NCBI GenBank assembly: GCA_050331815.1 | Contig: JBHJGM010000010.1 | Span: 25,135 to 89,134, forward strand | DNA: 64,000 bases | Source: JBHJGM01 sp050331815 | Lineage (GTDB): Bacteria > Verrucomicrobiota > Verrucomicrobiia > Opitutales > JBHJGM01 | Direction: 5' to 3' | Shown: positions 38,436 to 47,979 of the stretch, one piece after another | How the letters are laid out: each line of letters begins with the position of its first letter | Numbering within the stretch: the stretch's first letter is position 1 | Position numbers and translations under genes: made by a program | Notes under the pieces: model-generated | What the model was told of the DNA's origin: nothing | The model's input: the letters and a program-made list of their open reading frames with translations, nothing else | The model's database searches: none

Positions 38436-41312
38436 TTAGGCACTGGTGGTCGAGGGCGTGGCCGCCGGCTTGGGCGTGGTCTGGGCACCGGCTTCCCAAT
38501 CCTTCTTAGGCAGCAACTCGTGGCGCGTGGCGTGGTCGCGGTCACCCTTGTGATAATAATAGAAGACCGGGCTCGCGATGAAGACCGAGGAGAACGTTCC
38601 GGTCAGAATGCCCACGAAGAATACAAAAGCGTAATCCTGGATGACGCCCGCGCCAAAAATCAGCAGGGTGATAGTTGCAACCATCGTCGTTACGCTCGTC
38701 AACAAGGTGCGACTGAGCGTGCGGTTGATGGCCAGGTTGATCACATCCGCCAGCTTCATGTCCGGATGCAATTCCAGCTCTTCGCGGATGCGGTCGAAGA
38801 CGACGATGGTGTCGTTGATGGAATAGCCCACCACCATGAGAATGGCCGCCACCATCGGTGCCGAAAACTGATGCCCAAACAGCACAAAGATGCCGATGGT
38901 CATCAGGACGTCGTGCACGGTGGCCACGACCGCGCCGATCCCGAACCCAAATTCGAACCTCACGGCCACGTACAAGAGCATCATGACGAGCGCAACGAGC
39001 ACCGATACGATGGCGTTGATAGTGATTGTTTTGCTGACGGCGGGGCCGATCTGCGTTTCCTCCTCGATGGCCAGATTTTGGGTAGCGGCGTCGCCCTCGG
39101 GAAAGGCCGCGTTCAATTCCGCGATCAGGGCGCTGCCAACGGTCATGCCCGAACCATCCTGGTCGGGCGTGCCTTCGGTGACGGTGTAGCCCTCTCCGCT
39201 GGGCACCGCGAAACCGCTGAGCGTCTGCAGGCTCAACACTTCTTCGCTCGAGCCCACCTCGGACCGGTAATTCGCAATCACCTCGCCCAGGCCTTTCTCC
39301 GCCGAGATGCGCTCGATGGCCTCTACGTCGATCTTTTCCTGAAAACTCGCCAGCAGCTTGCTGCCGCCCTTGAAGTCAATACTGAGGATGTCGCCGCCAC
39401 GCACACCCACACCAACCCAGCCGAGCACGATCAAGGTCGCGGCCACCGGGATGGCGATGCGGGCGTACTTCAAAAACTGCGCGCCGGGGGCGAGGTTGAG
39501 CTTCGGGAAGGGCACCAGCTGCTTCAGGAGGTTGGCGCTCACGACCGCTTCCAGCATCATTCGCGTGACGACCAGCGCGCAGAACATCGACGAGCCGATA
39601 CCCAGCGCCAGGGTCAGGCCAAAGCCCTTGACCGGTCCCGTGCCCAGCCCGAACAGAATGGCCGCCGTGATCAGCGTCGTGACGTTGGCGTCGACGATGG
39701 TGGAGAGCGCCTTGTCGTAACCGGCCTGCAGGGCGTTGCGGGCGTCCTTGCCCGCGCGGGTTTCCTCGCGAATGCGCTCAAAAATCAGGATCTGCGCGTC
39801 CACGGCCATACCCAAAGTCAATACGAGGGCCGCCACCGCCGGCAGGGTAAAGGTCGCCTCGGCGTAGGCGAGCATGCCCACGACCATCAGCATCGCGGTC
39901 ATCACGGAGGTCACGGCGACTGCCCCGGAGACCAGGTACAGGCCGATCATGCAGAGGACGACCAGCGTCGCACCCCAGATGCCCGCCTGAATCGAGCTTT
40001 GCTTGGCACCGGCAGCCAGCGTCGGGCTGACGCGGTAGATCTCGTCTACCCGCAGGGTCGAATCCAGCGGGTTGTTGAGCACGTTCGCCAGTTCGGTGAC
40101 TTCCTGCGCGGTAAAGCTGCCTTCGATGACGCCCGAGCCGGAGATCTCCTGGCGCACGGTCGGGGCTGAATACAGCACATCGTCGAGTACGATGGCCAGC
40201 AGCCCGGTCCGCAGGAGCGGCTCGCGTCCGGTCTGTCGGGCCTCCTGGTCGATGTTGCGGTTGCGTTCGGCAATCTCGCGGGTCATCTGCCCAAAGGATT
40301 TGCTGGCGCTGTCGGCGGGCGGATCGCGAAAGTTCATCGCCACCAGGTAACCGCCGTACTGGTCGGGTTGCGGACGTGCCTCGGCGATGATCTCGCCGGT
40401 GGCTTCGGGCACTTCCTTGATATAATAATAGCGCTCGAGCACATCCCCGATCTGGCTGCCGGGGTTGGCCTCCATGTCGCGCTTGGTGGAGATTTCGTAC
40501 TCCAGCGTCATAGGCTTGTAACCACGGGGAATCTCCGTCGGCAGCGGGTTGGCGCTGCTCGGCACCGCGTAGCGATACACTGTGTGCAAACTCAAACGGG
40601 CTGGCGCGGCCAGGTCTTCCGGGTCGGCGTCGGTAAGTCCGGGCAGTTGCACCTCAATGCCGTCCGTGCCGACGGGACGAACGATCGGCTCGGCCACCCC
40701 CAGGGCATCCACGCGCCGGGTGAGGATCTCGACAGCCTTTTCCAAGCTGGCCTGCTGCACGCTCGGGCTGGTGTCTTCATCGGTTTCCAGCTTCAGGGTA
40801 AAGGCAATCCCTCCAGCCAGGTCCAGGCCGAGATTGAACGAGCCGCTGCTGGCGCGCTGCAGGTAGCGCAAGATGGATACGTTGCGCTTTTTCAGATTTT
40901 GCGTGGTGGTTTCGACCTCGGCGAAGAAGCGAGCAAAATCGATGGCAAATTCCTCTTCGGTACGCTCCTCGGAAAGCTCGATAACGCGCGGGGGCAGCCC
41001 GACCTTCAGGCGTCCCTCGGGGTCTTCGGCCAGGTTGAGCAGGGCGCGGTAAAGGCTGCGGTTCTGCCGAGCCTGAGCCAGTGCAGCTTCGCTGGCGTCC
41101 TCGTTTTCAAGGACCTTGCCTGCTTCGTCGACGCGTGCCTGCGCATAATCGAGGATAACCTCAAACTCCGCTTCGGCGGTATCATCGGCAAAGGCGGCTT
41201 GCTCACGGATGTAGGTGGGGTACTCGGTATCCGTCAGCGGGAACATGCTGCTGACGCACCAGCCGACGACGACGACGGAAAGTACCAGTTTCCAAAGGAT
41301 GTTGCCGGACAT
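38436..41312 (-). CDS. secDF: Fused protein-export membrane protein SecD-SecF
   Basis: A 958-residue fusion of SecD (about 1-600) and SecF (about 620-930), each with six membrane helices around a large periplasmic P1-type domain. The SecD signature is GLDLAGGIAFTLKL with GMAVDAQILIFERIREE; the SecF part has FKGGSKLLASF and YSINDTIVVFDRIREEL. It uses the proton gradient to help SecYEG release exported proteins. An additional N-terminal domain of about 150 residues precedes the SecD core. yajC lies upstream with a 138-nt gap in the same direction. Confidence 0.95.
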   Translation of the reverse strand: MSGNILWKLVLSVVVVGWCVSSMFPLTDTEYPTYIREQAAFADDTAEAEFEVILDYAQARVDEAGKVLENEDASEAALAQARQNRSLYRALLNLAEDPEGRLKVGLPPRVIELSEERTEEEFAIDFARFFAEVETTTQNLKKRNVSILRYLQRASSGSFNLGLDLAGGIAFTLKLETDEDTSPSVQQASLEKAVEILTRRVDALGVAEPIVRPVGTDGIEVQLPGLTDADPEDLAAPARLSLHTVYRYAVPSSANPLPTEIPRGYKPMTLEYEISTKRDMEANPGSQIGDVLERYYYIKEVPEATGEIIAEARPQPDQYGGYLVAMNFRDPPADSASKSFGQMTREIAERNRNIDQEARQTGREPLLRTGLLAIVLDDVLYSAPTVRQEISGSGVIEGSFTAQEVTELANVLNNPLDSTLRVDEIYRVSPTLAAGAKQSSIQAGIWGATLVVLCMIGLYLVSGAVAVTSVMTAMLMVVGMLAYAEATFTLPAVAALVLTLGMAVDAQILIFERIREETRAGKDARNALQAGYDKALSTIVDANVTTLITAAILFGLGTGPVKGFGLTLALGIGSSMFCALVVTRMMLEAVVSANLLKQLVPFPKLNLAPGAQFLKYARIAIPVAATLIVLGWVGVGVRGGDILSIDFKGGSKLLASFQEKIDVEAIERISAEKGLGEVIANYRSEVGSSEEVLSLQTLSGFAVPSGEGYTVTEGTPDQDGSGMTVGSALIAELNAAFPEGDAATQNLAIEEETQIGPAVSKTITINAIVSVLVALVMMLLYVAVRFEFGFGIGAVVATVHDVLMTIGIFVLFGHQFSAPMVAAILMVVGYSINDTIVVFDRIREELELHPDMKLADVINLAINRTLSRTLLTSVTTMVATITLLIFGAGVIQDYAFVFFVGILTGTFSSVFIASPVFYYYHKGDRDHATRHELLPKKDWEAGAQTTPKPAATPSTTSA

Positions 41313-41450
41313 GTAAAATGAACGCTAGGCGGGTTTCATAGTCGGGGCCGCTCAGACAGCGTCCGGCGGATCCGTCGAAACAGAGAAGACTAAGGCATGG
41401 GCGCGCCTTGGCAAGCGCGATCCGGGTCCAAACCGACAAGCCAGTAAGGC

Positions 41451-41879
41451 CTACTTCTCTTTGGCGGCAGCGGTTTCCACCTCAAGCGCTTCGGACTCCT
41501 CGCCACCTTTGGGCATGGTCTTGGGCGTTTTTTCGGCTTCAGCGGTCCCTTTGCGCTTTTCTTCGGTTAGGTTCTGCTGAATGGCGCCCTTGGCGAAGTC
41601 GACCTTGACGTTGTCGGCCACGCGCACAGTCACGCGCTCTTTTTTTATGCTGGTGATCACGCCAAACATGCCAGCGTTGGTCATCACCTCGTCGCCCTGC
41701 TGCAGGCGTTGCACCATCGCCTGATGCTCCTTCTGCTTTTTGCGCTGCGGGGCGAACAGCAAAAAGTACATCGCTGCCAGCATCAGCAAAATCGGCAGAA
41801 ACATCCCGATGCCGCCCCCGGGCGTGTCCCCTTGGGCCAGCAGGATGAACAAATCCATGGTCGATAAGGTGTGTGTCAT
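41451..41879 (-). CDS. yajC: Preprotein translocase accessory subunit YajC
   Basis: A 142-residue single-span membrane protein. The helix FLPILLMLAAMYFLLFAPQ is followed by RKKQKEHQAMVQRLQQGDEV and the GVITSIKKERVTVRVADNVK domain typical of YajC. A Lys/Glu-rich tail of about 40 residues makes it longer than the usual 100-110. It associates with SecDF in the Sec holotranslocon. The start is either the ATG at 41879 or at 41858; both leave the membrane helix intact. Confidence 0.93.
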   Translation of the reverse strand: MTHTLSTMDLFILLAQGDTPGGGIGMFLPILLMLAAMYFLLFAPQRKKQKEHQAMVQRLQQGDEVMTNAGMFGVITSIKKERVTVRVADNVKVDFAKGAIQQNLTEEKRKGTAEAEKTPKTMPKGGEESEALEVETAAAKEK

Positions 41880-42012
41880 TTCAACCGAACAAAGCCCCAC
41901 CCTGCCGCGTGTGCAAGCCCCGTCGGCGAGTCGCGCTCATTGCGGATACGGTGTTTTCCCTTTACGGACGCGCATTTTGAGCCACATTGACGGTCCTGCG
42001 TTCAAACTCACG

Positions 42013-44016
42013 ATGACCCGCTCCAACTCTGCCGTGCAACCCTCCCGCAAAGCCTGGTCCACCAAACAGGCCGAGGAGCTGTATGGACTGCGCCGCTGGG
42101 GTGCCGGTCACTTCTCGATCAACAAACGCGGCGAGCTGTGCGTGCACCCGCTGGGCAACGGACGCAAAATCAGCCTTCTGGACATCATCGAGGAGGCGAA
42201 GGAAAAAGGCATCAAGCCGCCCATGACCATCCGCGTGCAGGATCTCCTGCGCAAGCGCGTCGAGGACATCAACAACGCCTTCGGCCAGGCCATCCGCGAA
42301 GAGGAGTACGCCGGCAGCTACCGCGGCGTCTTCCCCATCAAGGTCAATCAGCTGCGCGAGGTCGTCGACGAGATCCTCGAAGCCGGCGAGCCCTTCCAGT
42401 TCGGCCTCGAAGCCGGTTCAAAGGCCGAGCTGATGGTTGCCCTGGCCATGCTTGAAAGCCGCACCGCGCTCTTGATTTGCAACGGTTACAAGGACGATGA
42501 CTACATCCGGCTGGCCCTGATGGGACGTCGCCTGGGCAAGCAGGTCATCATCGTGGTCGAGCAGCTGTCCGAGGTGGACCGCATCCTGCGGGTCGCGCGC
42601 GAGATGGACATCCCACCCGCCATCGGGGTACGCCTCAAGCTGCGCGCCGAGGGCGAAGGCAAGTGGGCCACCTCCACCGGGGAAAACGCCAAATTCGGCC
42701 TGACCGCTGCCGAAGTGGTTGCCCTGGGCGTCAAGCTGCGCCGGGCCAACCTGACCGGCTCGCTGCAACTGGTGCACTTTCACATCGGCTCGCAGGTGCC
42801 CAACATCATCACGCTGAAAAAAGCCGTGGTCGAAGCCGCGCGTTTCTATGGCGAGCTGGTCAAGATGGGCTTCCCCATGCGCTACCTCGATGTGGGCGGC
42901 GGCCTCGGAGTGGACTACGACGGCTCCAAGACCAATTACGACAGCTCGATGAACTACTCACTCGACGAGTACGCCCGCGACGTCGTGGCCAACATCAAGA
43001 GCGTCTGCGAGGCCTCCGGCGTGCCCGTGCCCGACATCGTTTCCGAAAGCGGTCGAGCCATCGTTGCCTCGCACTCGATCTTGGTCATCGAGGCGGTCGA
43101 TCGCGTCTCGCGCGGGCCCGACCATCTCAAGCCCTCCGAGCGCAAAAAAACCGCTAAAAAGAAGCACCCCATCCTGGCCGATCTGGAGTCCATCCTCGAA
43201 GGCGGCAGCAATTACACGCGCCTGGAACGTTTTCACGACGCCCAGCAGAAAAAGGAGGAAGCCTACTCGCTCTTTACCCTGGGTTACCTCGACCTGGCCA
43301 CCCGCGCCGAAGCCGAAAATCTCTTTTGGCGCATCTGCCAGCAATTACAGACTGAAGTGCCCGACCGCGGCTACGTACCCGACGAGCTGGCGGAGTTACA
43401 GGAACTCCTGGCCGACCAGTACGTCTGCAATTTTTCCGTTTTCCAGAGCCTGCTCGATCACTGGGCTCTCGATCAGCTCTTCCCGGTTGTGCCGCTGCAA
43501 CGCCTCAACGAGGAACCAACTGTCCAAGCGACCTTGGTCGACATCACCTGCGACAGCGATGGAAAGATCTCCGAGTTCATCGACCTGCAGGAAGAGGTGA
43601 AAAACACCCTTTCGGTACATCCGCTCGAGCCGGGCAAGCCCTACTACTTCGGCGTCTTTCTGGTAGGAGCGTATCAGGACATCATGGGGGACCTGCACAA
43701 TCTTTTTGGCCGCGTGGGCGAAGCCCACGTGTTTTTAGAAGAGGACGAGGAGGACGACTTCTACATCGAGGAGACTCTGGGCGCCTTTCAGGTGGACGAG
43801 GTTCTGCCTTTTGTTCAACATAAGGGTCCAGACCTTGTGCGCTTGCTGAAGAAGCAGGTCGACCGGGCCACCCGTGAGGACCGCGTCAAGCCGCGCGAGG
43901 GCGTTCGACTCCTCGGAATGTATGAAGAATTGCTGCAGCGCAAAACTTACCTTGAAGCAGACAAGCCGCGCCCGAAGGGCCGCAAGTCGGCTGCGCGCAA
44001 GCGCACGGCGTCCTAG
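42013..44016 (+). CDS. speA: Biosynthetic arginine decarboxylase SpeA
   Basis: A 667-residue PLP enzyme of the fold-type III arginine decarboxylase family. The Schiff-base lysine is in GVFPIKVNQLREVV, HFHIGSQVPN and YLDVGGGLGVDYDG bind the phosphate, and NYSLDEYARDVV and SESGRAIVASHS are conserved family stretches. It converts arginine to agmatine, the first step of putrescine and spermidine synthesis by the agmatine route. The ATG at 42013 is chosen; the frame is open upstream over the yajC promoter but without family similarity. The last 95 nt overlap the probable start of the next gene. Confidence 0.95.
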   Translation: MTRSNSAVQPSRKAWSTKQAEELYGLRRWGAGHFSINKRGELCVHPLGNGRKISLLDIIEEAKEKGIKPPMTIRVQDLLRKRVEDINNAFGQAIREEEYAGSYRGVFPIKVNQLREVVDEILEAGEPFQFGLEAGSKAELMVALAMLESRTALLICNGYKDDDYIRLALMGRRLGKQVIIVVEQLSEVDRILRVAREMDIPPAIGVRLKLRAEGEGKWATSTGENAKFGLTAAEVVALGVKLRRANLTGSLQLVHFHIGSQVPNIITLKKAVVEAARFYGELVKMGFPMRYLDVGGGLGVDYDGSKTNYDSSMNYSLDEYARDVVANIKSVCEASGVPVPDIVSESGRAIVASHSILVIEAVDRVSRGPDHLKPSERKKTAKKKHPILADLESILEGGSNYTRLERFHDAQQKKEEAYSLFTLGYLDLATRAEAENLFWRICQQLQTEVPDRGYVPDELAELQELLADQYVCNFSVFQSLLDHWALDQLFPVVPLQRLNEEPTVQATLVDITCDSDGKISEFIDLQEEVKNTLSVHPLEPGKPYYFGVFLVGAYQDIMGDLHNLFGRVGEAHVFLEEDEEDDFYIEETLGAFQVDEVLPFVQHKGPDLVRLLKKQVDRATREDRVKPREGVRLLGMYEELLQRKTYLEADKPRPKGRKSAARKRTAS

Positions 44017-46318
44017 GTTTGCCTGTTTGCTGGGGCTGCTGTCCCTCGTGCCGGTGGCTCTACAGGCGGAGGCACCCGCGCCGGAAACCCGCGCTAGCAA
44101 GGGCGACGCTCCCGAATGGGTAGAAATGCTGCCCATTCCCTTCGACGCCGCAATTGACGACGCCGAGCTCGAAGGCGGCGAAGCCTTTCTGCTGGTCAAC
44201 ACGCAGCAAAAGCCCGCCATCGAGCAGGGTTTTTACCATTACGCCAAGACGTTCGTCACGCGCGCGGGCGTACAGGATGGATCCGACCTGAGCTTCTATT
44301 TCGACCCAGGCTACCAGACCTTTCAGCTCAACATCCTGCGCCTGCACCGAGGCGAGGAAGTGCGCGATCTGCTGCCCTCGCACAAGCTGCAGTTCTACAA
44401 GGTGGAAAGCGGGCGCGAACGCCAGATGTACGACGGTCGTTACGCCGTCAGCCTCGTCCTGGAGGATATCCGCGTCGGCGACACCCTCGAGTACGCCTAC
44501 ACGCTCACCGGCGAAAACCCGGTTTACGAGGGTCGCTTCAGCGAAATTCATTCACTGGCATACTCGGTACCGGTAGCGCGGCTGCACCGCCGCCTGATCT
44601 GGCCCAACGACCGCCCACCGCTGCGCATGGAGCATTTTGCTACCGAACTGCGTCCACAGGTACGCGAGTCCGGCCCCGTCACCGAATACCGCTGGGACGC
44701 CGAAAACCTCAAACCCATCTACTTGGACAGTGGCGTCCCCTCCGATTACGACCCCTACGGACACGTTGTCATCACCGAATTTCAAAGCTGGGCCGAACTG
44801 GTCGAGCGCGAAACGCAGCTGTTCGCCCCACCCGAGACACTGCCGGCCAGCCTGCAGCGCGAGATTGATCGCCTGCGCCGCCTGGAGAGCCCGGAAGCAC
44901 AAATCACTGGGGCCCTGCGCTTCGTGCAGGATGAAATCCGCTACGTCGGGGTCTTCATCGGGGCGCATTCGCACCAGCCCTACACGCTCGAAACCGTCAT
45001 GCGGCGGCGCTTTGGCGACTGCAAGGACAAGTCCCTGATGCTGACCACGATGCTGCGCGAACTTGGCTTTGAGGCCAACGTAGCGCTGGTGGATACGAAT
45101 CTGCTCGGCACCATCGAACACTGGCCACCCACCCCCTACGCCTTCAATCACTGCATCACCCACCTCGAGCACGCGGGACAAACCTACTGGCTAGACGGCA
45201 CCCGGGGCTTTCAGCGCGGCACTCTCGACGGGCTCTATCAGGAGGATTACGGGCGCGCCCTGATCGTCCGACCCGGCGAACATCGCCTGGCCCGGGTCAC
45301 CCCTGGCGGCCACGAGCAGACGCTGGTCGACATCACCGAGCGATTCACCTTTCCAGACTACTCCGGCAAGGCGTCGTTGAAAGTGACCACCCGTTATTAC
45401 GGCGTCGAAGCCGATTACATGCGCGATTACGTCCGGGGGACCTCGCGCCGCGAGATCGAGACCGATTACCTCAACTATTACGCGGGCACTTTTGAAGGCA
45501 TCACGCTGGTCGAGCCGCTGGAAATCGAGGACGAGGAGACACGCAACGTCATCACTCTGACCGAGCATTACCGTCTGGTGGACGTCTGGGCGTATCCAGA
45601 CGGTCCCAACGGCGATGGCTTTCGCAACTTTTACGCGGGGTCCATTGATGGTCAGCTCACCGTTCCCTCGACGCGCTTGCGCAGCATGCCCCTGGCCCTG
45701 GATCATCCGGACCACTGGCAACAGACCCTGGAACTGGTATTCCCCGACGACGCCGATGGCTTCGAAGAGGAGGAGCAGGTGGTGAAAGACCCGCACTTCA
45801 CCTATCGATTCAAGGTCCGAGGCGAAGGCATCAAGACCCTCTCCATCTCGCACAACTACCGCAGCCTGCGCCCGGTGATCGCACCCGATTCCTTTGAGGC
45901 CTATCTCGATAAGATCGGCGAGGTTGAGGATGCCCTGGGCTACGAGGTACGCATCTATGGCGATGCATCACGCAGCGAGGGACCGGCCGCAGCCGCCGAC
46001 GGAGGTCCTTTTTCTCCGGGCAACGGGCGCGGTCTGGACAGCTTGTTGGAAATGCAGATGCGCGCTCTGGGGACCATCGCCTCACTGGCCATTTTCGTCT
46101 GGCTGGGCAGTGTCACCGCCGCGGTCTTGATCACCTGGTGGGTCGTGCGCTCGATCTGGAAAAACCGTCTGAAGGATTTGGGCTGGTCGCAGACGCTCAC
46201 CACGTCCGCTCCGGCGGCTGGGGCCGTACCTCCGCCGCTACCCAGCGAGCGTAGCTCAATCCCGCCGCCACTGCCGGACAACTCGCGCGCACCGGATTCG
46301 CCCACAACGGGCGCGTGA
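43922..46318 (+). CDS. DUF3857/transglutaminase-like periplasmic protein
   Basis: About 798 residues. The N-terminus is poorly fixed: ATGs at 43874 and 43922 lie inside speA and give a long Arg-rich leader before a signal-like core CLLGLLSLVPVALQAEA; a TTG inside that core region is also possible. Residues about 80-280 match DUF3857. A transglutaminase-like domain follows with Cys in FGDCKDKS, His in AFNHCITHL and Asp in YWLDGT, a complete triad. A late membrane helix (ASLAIFVWLGSVTAAVLITW) and a Pro/Ser-rich cytoplasmic tail end it. The family is common in Bacteroidota and Verrucomicrobiota; the substrate is unknown. Confidence 0.75.
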   Translation: MKNCCSAKLTLKQTSRARRAASRLRASARRPRFACLLGLLSLVPVALQAEAPAPETRASKGDAPEWVEMLPIPFDAAIDDAELEGGEAFLLVNTQQKPAIEQGFYHYAKTFVTRAGVQDGSDLSFYFDPGYQTFQLNILRLHRGEEVRDLLPSHKLQFYKVESGRERQMYDGRYAVSLVLEDIRVGDTLEYAYTLTGENPVYEGRFSEIHSLAYSVPVARLHRRLIWPNDRPPLRMEHFATELRPQVRESGPVTEYRWDAENLKPIYLDSGVPSDYDPYGHVVITEFQSWAELVERETQLFAPPETLPASLQREIDRLRRLESPEAQITGALRFVQDEIRYVGVFIGAHSHQPYTLETVMRRRFGDCKDKSLMLTTMLRELGFEANVALVDTNLLGTIEHWPPTPYAFNHCITHLEHAGQTYWLDGTRGFQRGTLDGLYQEDYGRALIVRPGEHRLARVTPGGHEQTLVDITERFTFPDYSGKASLKVTTRYYGVEADYMRDYVRGTSRREIETDYLNYYAGTFEGITLVEPLEIEDEETRNVITLTEHYRLVDVWAYPDGPNGDGFRNFYAGSIDGQLTVPSTRLRSMPLALDHPDHWQQTLELVFPDDADGFEEEEQVVKDPHFTYRFKVRGEGIKTLSISHNYRSLRPVIAPDSFEAYLDKIGEVEDALGYEVRIYGDASRSEGPAAAADGGPFSPGNGRGLDSLLEMQMRALGTIASLAIFVWLGSVTAAVLITWWVVRSIWKNRLKDLGWSQTLTTSAPAAGAVPPPLPSERSSIPPPLPDNSRAPDSPTTGA

Positions 46319-46429
46319 TTCCAGGCAGCTTGCCTCACCGAAGTGACACCGCTGAGGGTGTCTCAAAAACGGTGAATCGTTGATTTTTCAGCTGGGGAGG
46401 TGTTATTAGTTACTGTTTCAACCATCCTC

Positions 46430-47557
46430 ATGCATTCGCCAAACGGCGGGTCGCTTGGCTATCATGCCAAAGGGCTCTGCCTTGTAAGCTTACTTTTTCT
46501 CGGCGTCTCTACCCTGCCGACCCCCGCCTGGGCTCAGATGAACATCGTGGGCTACGATCCGGCGCGTCATGATCGCTTTTACGAAGGCGCCGACCGCGAT
46601 TTCTTAGGCGAGGCAGTCGATCTTTCCGGAGTGGGCCGCCGGGCGGGCTCCGCCGGGCGCTGGGGCACCCTGATCGCTCCAAACGTTTATGTGGCCGCCG
46701 ACCACTTCGCGCCAGTTGTCGGAGACACGCTGCGCTTTTACGCCGACAACAGCGCGGATGGAGTTTTTGAGGAACGCACCGTCATCTCCATCCAGCGCAT
46801 TTTCGAGGGCGATGTGACCACCGACCTGCAGATCGGTTTTCTCAACACACCGGTCAGCGACGCGATCGCGACGTACCCGATTGCAGTGCTTCCAAACAAT
46901 TTTTCCTACCGCCAGGCGCAAATCTATGTGCTCGGGCGCTCGAACACTTCTGATTCGCTGACAAACATCCGCTTGGGACGTGCGATCATCAAATCGTTTG
47001 GCAGCACCTCCATCGGCACACTCGTCGATGGCATGACCGTCGTCACCAACACTTCGCAGACCTACACCTTCGACCAGGACGAAGCCGCCGCTGAGTTCGG
47101 CCCGGACGCCGCCCTGCCTGTACTGTTCGATTCCGGAGGACCCGCCTTTTTAGTGATCGACGGCCAGCTGGCGCTGGTCGGGCTACACATGGCCGTTGAC
47201 GACATCCTCAATCAGGGCTTTGACACCGCCGTTTTCCGGTACCTGGACGATATTCAGACCATTACCAGCAACGCTGCCCAAACCGTGGGCCACTCCACCG
47301 TGCAATCCGCCACCGTGGAATTACTGCCCAACGGCAACCGCCTCATCTCCTGGCCCAACACGATGACCGACGTTTTTGGCGTCTTCAGTGCCGATAGCGC
47401 CTACCCACCCGACAGCGGACCCGACTCGTGGACGCAGATCAGCCCCGATATTCAGTACGCGCCCGGTGGTCGGGTTTACTTTGAGGACACCCGTCCCCCG
47501 CAGGCGCAGGGCTTTTACCAGGTGCGGGCCGATCCGTTCGGCGCGAGCACCTTCTAG
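46430..47557 (+). CDS. Secreted trypsin-fold serine protease
   Basis: A 375-residue exported protein. A signal peptide ends near PTPAWAQ. The chymotrypsin fold is recognised from VYVAADHF (His), TTDLQIGFLN (Asp) and LFDSGGPAFLVIDGQLALVG (Ser in DSGGP), so the triad looks complete although the spacing is loose. The last 80 residues form an immunoglobulin-like or beta-rich domain without a PEP-CTERM or other anchor. The target is unknown. ATG at 46430 is preferred; a GTG at 46400 is in frame. Its stop abuts the convergent gcvH stop. Confidence 0.7.
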   Translation: MHSPNGGSLGYHAKGLCLVSLLFLGVSTLPTPAWAQMNIVGYDPARHDRFYEGADRDFLGEAVDLSGVGRRAGSAGRWGTLIAPNVYVAADHFAPVVGDTLRFYADNSADGVFEERTVISIQRIFEGDVTTDLQIGFLNTPVSDAIATYPIAVLPNNFSYRQAQIYVLGRSNTSDSLTNIRLGRAIIKSFGSTSIGTLVDGMTVVTNTSQTYTFDQDEAAAEFGPDAALPVLFDSGGPAFLVIDGQLALVGLHMAVDDILNQGFDTAVFRYLDDIQTITSNAAQTVGHSTVQSATVELLPNGNRLISWPNTMTDVFGVFSADSAYPPDSGPDSWTQISPDIQYAPGGRVYFEDTRPPQAQGFYQVRADPFGASTF

Positions 47558-47938
47558 CTAGAGCAAAGCCTGGTAGTCGGCGGCGCTCAGCAGTTGCTGC
47601 ACTTCTTGCGGGTCATCCAGCGACAGCCGCACCATCCAGCCCTTGCCGTAGGGGTCTTGATTGACCGTCTCCGGCTCATCTTCCAGCCCATCGTTGATCG
47701 CAACAACCTTTCCCGTGACCGGCAGGAACAGATCCGAGGCCGCCTTAACCGACTCAACAACCCCGAAGGTATCGCCCACGCCAAAGCGCTCGTCCACCGA
47801 CGGCAGCTCCACAAAAGTGATGTCTCCCAGGCTTTCTTGCGCGTGAAAGGTGATACCAACCGTCGCGGTGCCGTCATCTTCAACGCGCAGCCATTCGTGA
47901 TCTTTGGTGTACTTCAGTTGCTCGGGATAGTCGCTCAT
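47558..47938 (-). CDS. gcvH: Glycine cleavage system H protein
   Basis: A 126-residue lipoyl carrier, standard length. The lipoate attachment lysine is Lys65 in ESVKAASD; DHEWLRVE and ESLGDITFVELP are family marks. It shuttles the aminomethyl group between GcvP and GcvT. It is the last gene of a leftward set with gcvT 41 nt upstream. gcvP is not in the window and must lie elsewhere. Confidence 0.97.
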   Translation of the reverse strand: MSDYPEQLKYTKDHEWLRVEDDGTATVGITFHAQESLGDITFVELPSVDERFGVGDTFGVVESVKAASDLFLPVTGKVVAINDGLEDEPETVNQDPYGKGWMVRLSLDDPQEVQQLLSAADYQALL

Positions 47939-47979
47939 GGTCAGGTCTTGTGGGATAAAGCCCTCGGCCGGGCTTATTT

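Noticed and set aside
38520..40169. Open frame of about 550 codons antisense to secDF
   Set aside because: His/Asp/Arg-rich shadow of a well-recognised gene.
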